64,000 nucleotides of DNA. Origin: Flavobacterium branchiarum (GTDB lineage Bacteria > Bacteroidota > Bacteroidia > Flavobacteriales > Flavobacteriaceae). Under the pieces are notes generated by a model that was not told where the DNA came from, ran no database searches, and saw only the letters and a list, made by a program, of their open reading frames with translations. The stretch's first letter is position 1, and every line of letters begins with the position of its first letter. The stretch covers positions 372,001-436,000 of the forward strand of contig NZ_JAUFQQ010000005.1 in assembly GCF_030409845.1 (NCBI RefSeq), given 5' to 3'. A program made the position numbers and the translations under genes. Below, piece after piece: positions 23,976 through 32,433 of this stretch.

Positions 23976-25298
23976 ATGTCAGATTCCAAAAAAAACCAAT
24001 TAAAAAAAAGTCTAGGACTGAGTTTTAATATTGCGGTATTAATTGGAGGAACAATAGGTGTTGGAATTTTACGAACACCCGGAACTATCGCAAACATGTT
24101 AGATAATTATTGGCTAATTATTGCTTCATGGCTTTTCGGGGGACTATTTATCTTAATTGGAGCCAATTCTTTTGCCGAACTAGCTACTATGCTACCTAAA
24201 GCAGGAGGCTCTTATAATTACATCAAAAGAGCATTTGGTAATTATGCTGGATTTTTATCTGGTTGGTTTGATTATATTACTAATGTAATTCCGCCCGCAT
24301 TTTACTGTATCGTTATTAGCGAATACCTTATTATCCTTTTTCCAAGTCTAGCAAACTATTCAACCGAAATGGCAATCTCCTTATTGATTGCATTTGTCTT
24401 ACTACATTTAAGTGGTGTAAAAAACGGTAGTGTCATTCAACAAATTACCAGTTTCATTAAAGTTATCTGTTTTGTTGCCTTGGTTATTGCTTGTTTTATG
24501 TACTCGGGAGTAAAATTACCTCCAATACAGAAAGATGGTTCTTTTTTTGAAATCGGACTTCTATTTGGTCTTTTTAAATCCCTACAGCTTATCATCGGAA
24601 CTTACAATGGTTGGAATAGTGTTTGCTTTTTTGCAGAAGAAAACGACAATCCAAGCAAAAACATTCCGCGTTCATTATTTAGTGGTGCACTACTAGTAAT
24701 TGCCATTTATGTATTATTAAATGCTGCTTTTTTCTATGTTTTACCAATTGAAACTATAGCAAATTCTAATCTAGCTGCTGCCGATGTTGCCAATATTATT
24801 TTTGGCAAAAATGGAGCAATAGTAGTCACTATAATCGCCATTTTTTCTTTAATAAGCATACTAAATGCATTCATGATGATCCCACCGAGAATCCTGTACG
24901 GATTAAGTCGTGATGGCTTTTTTATCGAAAAAGGAACAACTGTAAACAAAGGAGGAACACCAATTGTCGCTCTTTTAGTTTCCTCCTTATTTAGCTTGTT
25001 CTTAATTTGTATCGGTTCCTTTGAAGTGTTATTCTCCTTTGCTGCCTTTACCTCTATTATTGTTTGGGGATTGGCTTATTTTTCGCTTATAAAACTCCGA
25101 ATCACAGAGCCTGATTTACCAAGGCCATATCGCTCTTTTTGGTATCCTTGGACAACCATATTGGCGATTCTAGTTTCATTAGCATTACTCATCGGATTTA
25201 TATATAGTGACCCCGAAAGCTTCATAATCATAGTTAGTATCACTGTGGTATCTTATCCTATATTTAAATTTTTAAATCGAAAATCAAATAAAGAGTAA
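23976..25298 (+). CDS. APC-family amino-acid permease
   Basis: 440 residues with about twelve helices. Helix 1 has the APC signature of an unwound substrate-binding segment: FNIAVLIGGTIGVGILRTPG. PKAGGSYNYIKRAFGNYAGF and FAEENDNPSKNIPRSLFSG are further conserved APC (amino-acid/polyamine/organocation) motifs, so the protein is an inner-membrane secondary transporter of amino acids. The exact substrate is not evident. It is monocistronic, ending at a hairpin shared with convergent valS. Confidence 0.88.
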   Translation: MSDSKKNQLKKSLGLSFNIAVLIGGTIGVGILRTPGTIANMLDNYWLIIASWLFGGLFILIGANSFAELATMLPKAGGSYNYIKRAFGNYAGFLSGWFDYITNVIPPAFYCIVISEYLIILFPSLANYSTEMAISLLIAFVLLHLSGVKNGSVIQQITSFIKVICFVALVIACFMYSGVKLPPIQKDGSFFEIGLLFGLFKSLQLIIGTYNGWNSVCFFAEENDNPSKNIPRSLFSGALLVIAIYVLLNAAFFYVLPIETIANSNLAAADVANIIFGKNGAIVVTIIAIFSLISILNAFMMIPPRILYGLSRDGFFIEKGTTVNKGGTPIVALLVSSLFSLFLICIGSFEVLFSFAAFTSIIVWGLAYFSLIKLRITEPDLPRPYRSFWYPWTTILAILVSLALLIGFIYSDPESFIIIVSITVVSYPIFKFLNRKSNKE

Positions 25299-25336
25299 AT
25301 CATATAAAATAGCTAGAGTGTAAAAAACTCTAAAAT

Positions 25337-25379
25337 AAAAAACCCGACAAATTTTTAAAATCTGTCGGGTCTATTTTTT
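25337..25379. terminator. Bidirectional terminator between the permease gene and valS
   Basis: ACCCGACA (25342-25349) pairs with TGTCGGGT (25363-25370). An A run precedes and a T run follows, so it works for both convergent genes. Confidence 0.75.
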
Positions 25380-25395
25380 TAAACAAAACTAGCTT

Positions 25396-28029
25396 TTATT
25401 TCAAACCAGCTAAACTTTGTTCTATTGTAGCAATTTTAGATAAAGCATCTGCCTCTTTTTGTCTTTCGTTAGCCAAAACTTTCTCTGGCGCTCCAGCAAC
25501 AAATTTTTCATTTGCCAATTTCGATTGAACCGATTTTAAGAATCCTTGAATGTAAACTAACTCTGCATTCAGTTTTTCAATTTCAGCTGCAACGTCAATG
25601 TTTCCAGTTATTGGAATAAAGTATTCATTCGATTTTACTCTAAATGATAATGCTCCATCTACTTTTTCTAAAACATATTCTAATGATGTAATATTTCCTA
25701 ATTTGGTTACAACCGAATCAAAATAAGTTGATGCCTTATCGTTATTTACAATCTTTAACTCGATAGTATCTTTAAACGGAATATTCTTGTCTTTACGAAT
25801 TGTTCTAATTCCAGAAATTACTTCGTTTGTGTTTTCAAAATCAGCAATTAATTTAGCATCAAATGGTTTTAATTCTGGCCAAGTTGAAACAATCAATGCT
25901 TCTTCTGGAGTTCTTTCAGCAATTATATGCCAAATTTCTTCTGTTAAGAAAGGCATAAACGGATGAAGCAATTTCAAGTTATTCTCTAACATTTCGATAG
26001 CGCTATCAAACGTTGCTTTATCAATTGGTTGTTGGTAAGCTGGCTTAATCATTTCAAGGAACCAAGAACAGAAATCATCCCAAACCAATTTATAAATTGC
26101 CATTAAAGCATCTGAAATTCTGTATTTTTCAAAATTATCTTCAATATCAACTAATGTTTGTTGCAATTTAGCTTCGTACCATTCGATAGCTACTTTAGAT
26201 GATTCTGGTTGCGGAATTGTTTCTGAAACTTCCCATCCTTTTATCAACTTAAAGGCATTCCATATCTTATTAGAAAATGCTTTTCCTTGATTACATAATT
26301 CCTCATCAAACATGATATCATTTCCTGCAGAAGCACTTAAAAGCAATCCTACACGAACACCATCGGCACCAAATGCATCAATTAAATCTAAAGGATCAGG
26401 AGAATTTCCTAATGATTTAGACATTTTACGACGTTGTTTATCACGCACTAAACCTGTTAAATACACATTTGTAAATGGTTTTTCGCCTGCATATTCATAT
26501 CCTGCAATAATCATTCTAGCTACCCAGAAAAACAGAATATCCGGACCTGTTACCAAGTCGTTTGTTGGGTAATAGTATTTAAAATCTTCGCTTTCTGGAT
26601 CCATAATTCCACCAAAAACCGACATTGGCCAAAGCCAAGAAGAAAACCAAGTATCCAAAGCATCTACATCTTGTCTAAGATCTTTTATTTCAAGTTTAGC
26701 GTTTGACGTTTTTTCCTGTGCTAATTTTAATGCATCTTCAATATTTTCAGCTACAACAAAATCTTCTTTCCCATCTCCGTAAAAATAAGCCGGAATTTGT
26801 TGTCCCCACCATAACTGACGTGAAATATTCCAGTCACGAATATTATTTAACCAATGAGCATACGTATTTTCGAAACGTTTTGGATGTAATTTAATATCTC
26901 CATCAACCAATACTGATTTGATTGCTGGTTTTACTAATTCTTCCATTTTCAAAAACCATTGATCTGATAATCTTGGTTCAATAACTGCTTTTGTTCTTTC
27001 TGAAGTTCCAACTTTATTTAAGTGGATTTCCGTTTTTGCCAAAGCACCAATTTCTTCTAATTCTTTTGCAATCTCAGTACGAACCACAAAACGGTCTTTT
27101 CCTTGATAATGCAATCCGAAACTATTAAGTGTAGCATCTTCATTAAAGATATCTACAATTTCTAGATTGTGCTTCTCTCCTAGCGTTTTATCGTTCATAT
27201 CGTGAGCAGGAGTAACTTTAAGACATCCTGTTCCGAATTCTACATCTACATATTCATCTTCAATAATAGGAATCACTCTTCCGCAAATAGGCACAATTGC
27301 TTTTTTACCTTTTAAATGAGCAAAACGCTCATCGTTTGGATTGATACAAATAGCTGTATCTCCAAAAATAGTTTCTGGACGTGTTGTAGCAACAGTCAAA
27401 AACTCTTCTGTTCCTTCAATCTTATAGTTAAGGAAAAATAATTTTCCTTGTTGTTCTTCGTAAATAACTTCTTCGTCAGACAAAGTAGTTTTCGCTTCAG
27501 GATCCCAGTTTACCATTCGGTAACCTCTATAAATTAATCCTTTATTGTACAAATCAACAAACGAACGAATTACTGAAGCCGACATATCTGGATCCATTGT
27601 AAATTTAGTACGTTCCCAATCGCAAGAAGCTCCTAATTTTTTTAACTGATCTAAGATTACACCACCATATTTATCTGTCCATTCCCAAGCATGCGCTAAG
27701 AATTCTTCGCGTGTTAAATCATTTTTATTGATTCCTTCGGCTTTTAATTTAGCAACAACTTTAGCCTCTGTGGCAATGGATGCGTGATCTGTTCCAGGAA
27801 CCCAACAAGCGTTAAAGCCTTTAAGACGTGCTCTTCTTATCAATACGTCTTGAATTGTATTGTTTAGCATATGTCCCATATGCAAGACTCCTGTAACATT
27901 AGGAGGAGGAATTACAATTGTATAAGGCGTTCTATGATCAGGCTCCGAATGAAAATAATTATTTTTCATCCAATAGTCGTACCATTTGTTTTCGATTGAT
28001 TTAGCGTCAAATTGTGCTGGAATTGTCAT
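25396..28029 (-). CDS. valS: Valyl-tRNA synthetase
   Basis: 877 residues, normal for bacterial ValRS. Class I signatures are HMGH at 50-53 (variant HIGH, in PPPNVTGVLHMGHMLNNT) and KMSKS at 535-539. The editing (CP1) domain includes TVATTRPETIFGDTAICINP. The tRNA-binding anticodon domain is in 600-760 and the C-terminal coiled coil typical of ValRS is about 810-877 (IEKLNAELVYIQGFLKSVQS). It charges tRNA-Val with valine in the cytoplasm. Monocistronic. A probable promoter lies about 150 bp upstream. Confidence 0.97.
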   Translation of the reverse strand: MTIPAQFDAKSIENKWYDYWMKNNYFHSEPDHRTPYTIVIPPPNVTGVLHMGHMLNNTIQDVLIRRARLKGFNACWVPGTDHASIATEAKVVAKLKAEGINKNDLTREEFLAHAWEWTDKYGGVILDQLKKLGASCDWERTKFTMDPDMSASVIRSFVDLYNKGLIYRGYRMVNWDPEAKTTLSDEEVIYEEQQGKLFFLNYKIEGTEEFLTVATTRPETIFGDTAICINPNDERFAHLKGKKAIVPICGRVIPIIEDEYVDVEFGTGCLKVTPAHDMNDKTLGEKHNLEIVDIFNEDATLNSFGLHYQGKDRFVVRTEIAKELEEIGALAKTEIHLNKVGTSERTKAVIEPRLSDQWFLKMEELVKPAIKSVLVDGDIKLHPKRFENTYAHWLNNIRDWNISRQLWWGQQIPAYFYGDGKEDFVVAENIEDALKLAQEKTSNAKLEIKDLRQDVDALDTWFSSWLWPMSVFGGIMDPESEDFKYYYPTNDLVTGPDILFFWVARMIIAGYEYAGEKPFTNVYLTGLVRDKQRRKMSKSLGNSPDPLDLIDAFGADGVRVGLLLSASAGNDIMFDEELCNQGKAFSNKIWNAFKLIKGWEVSETIPQPESSKVAIEWYEAKLQQTLVDIEDNFEKYRISDALMAIYKLVWDDFCSWFLEMIKPAYQQPIDKATFDSAIEMLENNLKLLHPFMPFLTEEIWHIIAERTPEEALIVSTWPELKPFDAKLIADFENTNEVISGIRTIRKDKNIPFKDTIELKIVNNDKASTYFDSVVTKLGNITSLEYVLEKVDGALSFRVKSNEYFIPITGNIDVAAEIEKLNAELVYIQGFLKSVQSKLANEKFVAGAPEKVLANERQKEADALSKIATIEQSLAGLK

Positions 28030-28179
28030 TTTATCTAGGATATATTTAATCGTTAATTTGTTTGAACATCAATTTGCCTCTCTTTTTTAATCGTCTTTTT
28101 ATCAATTAAATAAACGCTTAAAGGGGAAAACAAATGAACTTTTACACTTTGGTTTGATTTTTGTATTTATTATAGATGA

Positions 28180-28187
28180 CAAAAGTA
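28180..28187 (-). promoter_or_regulatory. Probable -7 box of valS
   Basis: On the minus strand this reads TACTTTTG. The TTTT 19 nt further upstream is one base from TTTG. A transcript would have a leader of about 145 nt before the valS ATG. Confidence 0.45.
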
Positions 28188-28222
28188 AATAATTAAGTAC
28201 ACTATAAAAAGCGAATTAATAA

Positions 28223-28253
28223 TTTGTGTATTAATTAAAAGAAAGTATATTTA
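28223..28253 (+). promoter_or_regulatory. Promoter of the DUF1573 gene
   Basis: TTTG (28223-28226), exactly 19 nt, then TATATTTA (28246-28253, one mismatch to TAnnTTTG). The ATG follows 24 bp later. Confidence 0.6.
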
Positions 28254-28277
28254 CTTAATAACTTAAAACAATATCAA

Positions 28278-28661
28278 ATGAAAAAAGTAGCCTCATTTAT
28301 AGCAATCTTAATGGTTACAACCATTGGTCTTGCTCAAAACGGCCCAAAAATTGATTTTGCTGCCAAGGATAATACGATTGATTATGGTACAGTAAGTAAA
28401 GGTGACAACGGAGCGAAAGCCTTTGAATTCACTAATACTGGAGATTCCCCCCTTATGATCACATCAGTACAGTCTACAGCAGGTATTAGTATTGTATCTA
28501 AACCAAGTGCTGCAATTATGCCTGGAAAATCAGGAAAAATTGAAGTAAAATTTAATATGGCTCCAGGGCCAATAAGAAAAACGATTACTGTTGAAACTAA
28601 TGCTGTAAATTACCCTGAAGGCCGTATCGCTTTAAAAATCAAAGGAGAAGTATCTAATTAG
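28278..28661 (+). CDS. DUF1573-domain secreted protein
   Basis: 127 residues with signal peptide (MKKVASFIAILMVTTIGLAQ). The remainder is one immunoglobulin-like DUF1573 (PF07610) domain: IDYGTVSKGDNGAKAFEFTN, then GDSPLMITSVQSTAG, then MPGKSGKIEVKFN and KTITVETNA. The family is abundant, secreted and of unknown function in Bacteroidota. Monocistronic, with its own promoter and terminator. Confidence 0.9.
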   Translation: MKKVASFIAILMVTTIGLAQNGPKIDFAAKDNTIDYGTVSKGDNGAKAFEFTNTGDSPLMITSVQSTAGISIVSKPSAAIMPGKSGKIEVKFNMAPGPIRKTITVETNAVNYPEGRIALKIKGEVSN

Positions 28662-28686
28662 CATTCAAATTAAATTCCCATAAACA

Positions 28687-28720
28687 AAATGGCTTCCTAA
28701 ATTTTAGGAAGCCATTTTTT
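28687..28720. terminator. Bidirectional terminator
   Basis: AAATGGCTTCCTAA and TTAGGAAGCCATTT form a nearly perfect 14-bp stem with a short loop, followed by T. It sits between convergent genes. Confidence 0.85.
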
Positions 28721-28742
28721 ATTGATTTGCTTTTACTTTTTT

Positions 28743-29219
28743 TTATTTAGCATCGCAGTCCGTCGTTTCAAACTTATATTTTACGCGATCAAAATCTATA
28801 GGTTTACCTTTAGCAAAGTAGGTTCTACCTAAATAGGTTTCCATAGTTCCGTTACCTAAAATAAGTTGTTTTTCTCTTTTTAAAAATGCCATAGGGTTCT
28901 TAAACTTTACTTCTTTCTTTGTTCCCTCAATAAAAGTATAATCTACAAATAAAGTATCTCCTTTAAACTCTCCTATAACTTCTCCAATTTTTGGTGGCGC
29001 ACCATCGATTTTCATAACTAAATCTCCATTAATTTTTCCGTCTTTTAGAGTATTCAATTTTAAATCTATAGTGTCTTTTTCATAAAGAGCTTTATAACAT
29101 TGAACACTTACAATACTTTCCGTTTCCGATTTAGCAGCTTCCTTCTGAGTTTCATTTTTTTTGCAGCTCTGAAGCATAACACAAGACACAAGCAAAAAAG
29201 GCAGGACTAGATTCTTCAT
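28743..29219 (-). CDS. Hypothetical lipoprotein
   Basis: 158 residues from the ATG at 29217-29219. The open frame extends to 29288, but the extra 23 residues are hydrophobic noise and the real signal peptide starts at MKNLVLPFLLVSCVMLQSC with lipobox MLQSC (Cys19). The mature protein is a small beta-rich domain (LNTLKDGKINGDLVMKIDGA; GEFKGDTLFVDYTFIEGT) with two cysteines, one near position 35 (VQCYKAL) and one at the end (TTDCDAK), that may pair. Function unknown. Confidence 0.65.
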   Translation of the reverse strand: MKNLVLPFLLVSCVMLQSCKKNETQKEAAKSETESIVSVQCYKALYEKDTIDLKLNTLKDGKINGDLVMKIDGAPPKIGEVIGEFKGDTLFVDYTFIEGTKKEVKFKNPMAFLKREKQLILGNGTMETYLGRTYFAKGKPIDFDRVKYKFETTDCDAK

Positions 29220-29340
29220 AATTAAATATTTTAAGTTCATATATCTTATAAAATTAAATAAAAATCTGACCAAAAAAAAGGCTTCCAAACAAAATTTTCA
29301 TTTATTTAAAAGCCTTTTTATTTTCCAACGACAGATCAAT

Positions 29341-31473
29341 TTATAAATTCTTAATTACAAATTCGCTGCGCCTATTTAATTCATGTTGCTCTTCATTACA
29401 AGCGTCGTCTGTTTTACATTTTACTATTGGCACCGACTCACCATATCCCTTTGCAATGATTCTTTTTTTATCGATACCCGAATCTATCAAATACTCTTTG
29501 GTCGATTGCGCTCTTTTTTGAGACAGATTGGCATTGTATTTATCATTACCTCTAGAATCAGTATGCGAACCAATCTCGACTACCATATCTGGATATTTCT
29601 TCATTAATTCATAAACCCTGTTTAAAATAACCTTAGATTCTTTTCTTATATACCACAAATCGTAATCAAAGTAAATAGGATCGGTTTTGATAATTAATCG
29701 GTCTTTGTCTCTTATTACATCCTTTTCTTGTGCAATAATCTTCTCTACCTTTTCTTTTTGGTCTGCAACTGCCTGCGCTACTTTTTCTTTTTTCTTAATT
29801 TCGACTTGTGCTATTTCATTTGCTTTGGCTTTAGCTTCATTCGCCTTTAAAGCAACCAATTCTAAGGCTTCTTTTTTCTTGTTCTCTTCAGCCAGTTTTT
29901 TCTCTTCTTGCTTTATAGCCGCTATAGATTTAAGTGCCATCGAAGCATCATTGCTTTTACCTCTAGTTTTATCAAGAACTAAGGTTCTCGAATTAGTTGT
30001 GTAATTTTCTTTTGAAGCCGAAATTGTATAGGTTAACTCACAAGCTACATTAAAATTAAATTTACCATCTACCGAAGTTACAATCGTTCGCAATTGCTTA
30101 CTTTCTTCCTGTTGAAGTATAACCACGGCATTTTCTAGCGGTAATTCCGTATCAACATCTGTAATTATTCCTGTAATAAGTTGCTTGCAATCCTCTATTA
30201 CTAATGGTTTGATTTCGTTAAATTGATAAATATCGTCACTTCCTTTTCCTCCTACTCTATTTGATGCAAAATACCCTTCTTTGGTATCTGAATCTATAGT
30301 AAAAGAGAAATCATCAAAATTTGAATTTAATGGTAAACCTACATTTACAGGTTTTGAATACGTTCCATCTTTAATTTCGGAAACAAAAACATCAAGTGAG
30401 CCGTAACCCAAATGCCCATCTGATGAGAAATAGAGTTTATTATCTTTTGAAACAAACGGAAACTGCTCTCTTTTATCTGTATTTATTAATGCTCCTAAAT
30501 TTTTAGGATTTCCATAGGCACCTTGATTTATGGCTACCGAAAAGATATCGAATGAACCTAATGTTCCTGGCATATCTGATGCAAAATACAATGTTTTTTC
30601 GTCTGAACTCAATGCTGGATGTTCTACCGAATAATTATCACTATTAAATGGAAGTGATATTACATTTTTCCATTTCCCTTTTATAAGCTCGGCTCTAAAA
30701 ATCTGAAGATTCGAAATTTTGTCTTCGTTTTTTCCTCTTCGCCCATTTTTGTAATTATTTCGCGTAAAATAAATCGTTTTACCATCTTTTGTAAAAACCG
30801 CATTAGACTCATGCATTCCAGTTTTTAATTCTTTTGCAAAATAATAAGCAATAGAGTCTCCTGCGTTAATCTTATTTATTGGTGCCGAAACGAGATTAAG
30901 ATAGGTTTCATTATCCCATTTATACATTTTATCAAATAATCCGGGCTTCTTTTTTACTGCTGCAAAAACCAAACTATCTCCATATTTTACCGCTCCAAAC
31001 TCTGAGTTTTTAGTATTTATGGCTAGATTTTTAATCGTATATCTGTCTCCAATTGCAGAAATATTCTCCAGTTCTTTTGTAGCATTTTGAAAATCTAAAT
31101 AATCTTGACTGTTTTTAGAGTAATACTGCTTCAACACTTCATTTGCTTCCTCATTACTATTGGTTGCTTTAAGCGTATGGGCATATTTAAAATAATAATT
31201 TCTATCTAAATCTTTATCGTAACTTTTAATCAGAAGTCTATAATATTGTTGGGCTTTCTTTAGGTTATTAGTGTAATAATATGAGTCGGCTAAGTTTTTT
31301 ATGGCTTCCGCCGAAGGTTTTTCGGAGACTATTTTTTCATATAACGGAATAGCTTCACTGTAATATGTCTTATCAAAGAAGCGTTTTGCTCGAGCCACAT
31401 CTTGAGCTTGAGCATTTATAAACTGTATTGAAAATACGAATATAATAACTAGTAATTTTTTCATATTTTTCAT
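29341..31473 (-). CDS. OmpA-family PorE-like peptidoglycan-binding protein
   Basis: 710 residues from the ATG at 31471-31473, one base after the upstream stop. A longer frame would overlap the PorP gene. Order: signal peptide; TPR-like helices about 15-130 (FDKTYYSEAIPLYEKIVSEK, KNLADSYYYTNNLKKAQQYY); PD40-type beta-propeller about 150-425 (AVFTKDGKTIYFTRNNY; ALSSDEKTLYFASDMPGTLG; SYDIF-like repeats); carboxypeptidase-regulatory-like domain about 430-510; Lys/Glu coiled coil about 520-590; OmpA C-terminal domain about 600-710 (EIGSHTDSRGNDKYNANLSQ, then RRSEFVIK). The same domain order occurs in PorE of the type IX secretion system. It is last in an operon with PorP/SprF and a gliding-type adhesin. 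Confidence 0.85.
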   Translation of the reverse strand: MKNMKKLLVIIFVFSIQFINAQAQDVARAKRFFDKTYYSEAIPLYEKIVSEKPSAEAIKNLADSYYYTNNLKKAQQYYRLLIKSYDKDLDRNYYFKYAHTLKATNSNEEANEVLKQYYSKNSQDYLDFQNATKELENISAIGDRYTIKNLAINTKNSEFGAVKYGDSLVFAAVKKKPGLFDKMYKWDNETYLNLVSAPINKINAGDSIAYYFAKELKTGMHESNAVFTKDGKTIYFTRNNYKNGRRGKNEDKISNLQIFRAELIKGKWKNVISLPFNSDNYSVEHPALSSDEKTLYFASDMPGTLGSFDIFSVAINQGAYGNPKNLGALINTDKREQFPFVSKDNKLYFSSDGHLGYGSLDVFVSEIKDGTYSKPVNVGLPLNSNFDDFSFTIDSDTKEGYFASNRVGGKGSDDIYQFNEIKPLVIEDCKQLITGIITDVDTELPLENAVVILQQEESKQLRTIVTSVDGKFNFNVACELTYTISASKENYTTNSRTLVLDKTRGKSNDASMALKSIAAIKQEEKKLAEENKKKEALELVALKANEAKAKANEIAQVEIKKKEKVAQAVADQKEKVEKIIAQEKDVIRDKDRLIIKTDPIYFDYDLWYIRKESKVILNRVYELMKKYPDMVVEIGSHTDSRGNDKYNANLSQKRAQSTKEYLIDSGIDKKRIIAKGYGESVPIVKCKTDDACNEEQHELNRRSEFVIKNL

Positions 31474-31474
31474 T

Positions 31475-32410
31475 TTAAAAGAATCTTGGTGATTTATCAT
31501 ATCCCTTACCTAATAAATCCAAATCAAAAAGAAGCATAATTTCATGTGTTCCCGAATTGAATTGACCAAAATTGGTTGTAGTATAATCATATGCATAACC
31601 CACTCGAATTGCTTTTGTAACATTTACATTCATTAAAACACTAACTGCATCATTTACCCTGTAAGCAGCTCCCAATTCGAACTTTTCATTATATAAAACA
31701 TTTGCCGTAATATCTACAGAAGCTGGTGCTCCAACAACAAATCTAGACATAAAGGCAGGCTTAAGTTTGAACATATCACTAAGCTGAAAAACATATCCCG
31801 CAGTTAAAAAAGTATGAATATCCTCGGAACCGTAAGCGTTTATTCCCGATTTCTCTTCGATATGTTTAGACTTCAATAAATTAGGCACAGATAATCCAAC
31901 ATACAATTTATCTGTAAAATAATACCCTCCTATACCAATATTAGGTTGGGTAACGTTAATGTTTTCAGCGAAAGCTAAATCGGTAGTTACATCTCCACTC
32001 TGAAATTGGAATCCATTAAAATTCGTCTGTAAAGAAGTAAGTCCGGCTTTTAATCCCAACGAAAGTTTATTTTTCCCTCCTAATTCTAGTATGTATGCAA
32101 AATCGGCATAGAAGTTATTCTCCTTTTTAGCGCCATCCCCAATATCATCAGAAATTAATGAGGCTCCTACCTCAATTTTATCACTTAAAGAAGTATGTGC
32201 AAAAAAGTTAAATGTTTTAGGAGCTCCAACTGCCCCAACCCATTGTGTTCTGTATAAAGTCCCTACATTTAACATTGCAGGAGTTCCTGTTGCATACGCA
32301 GGATTTACCATACTCATATTATACATATAATGGGTATATTCAGGATCTTGCTGCGCAGTTGTATCAATGATGTAGAAAAGAAAACTTATAATTAGTATTA
32401 TTTTTTTCAT
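31475..32410 (-). CDS. PorP/SprF family type IX secretion membrane protein
   Basis: 311 residues. Signal peptide ends TTAQ. The mature N-terminus QDPEYTHYMYNMSMVNPAYA is diagnostic of PorP/SprF (TIGR03519), a 14-stranded outer-membrane barrel that partners individual type IX substrates. Later barrel strands include GTLYRTQWVGAVGAPKTFNF, GASLISDDIGDGAKKENNFY and AYRVNDAVSVLMNVNV. It is encoded 23 bp after the CHU_C adhesin gene and directly before the PorE-like gene. The usual reading is that this protein secretes or anchors the neighbouring adhesin. Confidence 0.92.
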   Translation of the reverse strand: MKKIILIISFLFYIIDTTAQQDPEYTHYMYNMSMVNPAYATGTPAMLNVGTLYRTQWVGAVGAPKTFNFFAHTSLSDKIEVGASLISDDIGDGAKKENNFYADFAYILELGGKNKLSLGLKAGLTSLQTNFNGFQFQSGDVTTDLAFAENINVTQPNIGIGGYYFTDKLYVGLSVPNLLKSKHIEEKSGINAYGSEDIHTFLTAGYVFQLSDMFKLKPAFMSRFVVGAPASVDITANVLYNEKFELGAAYRVNDAVSVLMNVNVTKAIRVGYAYDYTTTNFGQFNSGTHEIMLLFDLDLLGKGYDKSPRFF

Positions 32411-32433
32411 TTGAAAATTAAATTAAATAGGAA

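Noticed and set aside
28743..29288. Longer start of the lipoprotein gene at 29288
   Set aside because: The first 23 residues do not form a signal peptide, whereas the internal ATG at 29219 begins one with a lipobox.
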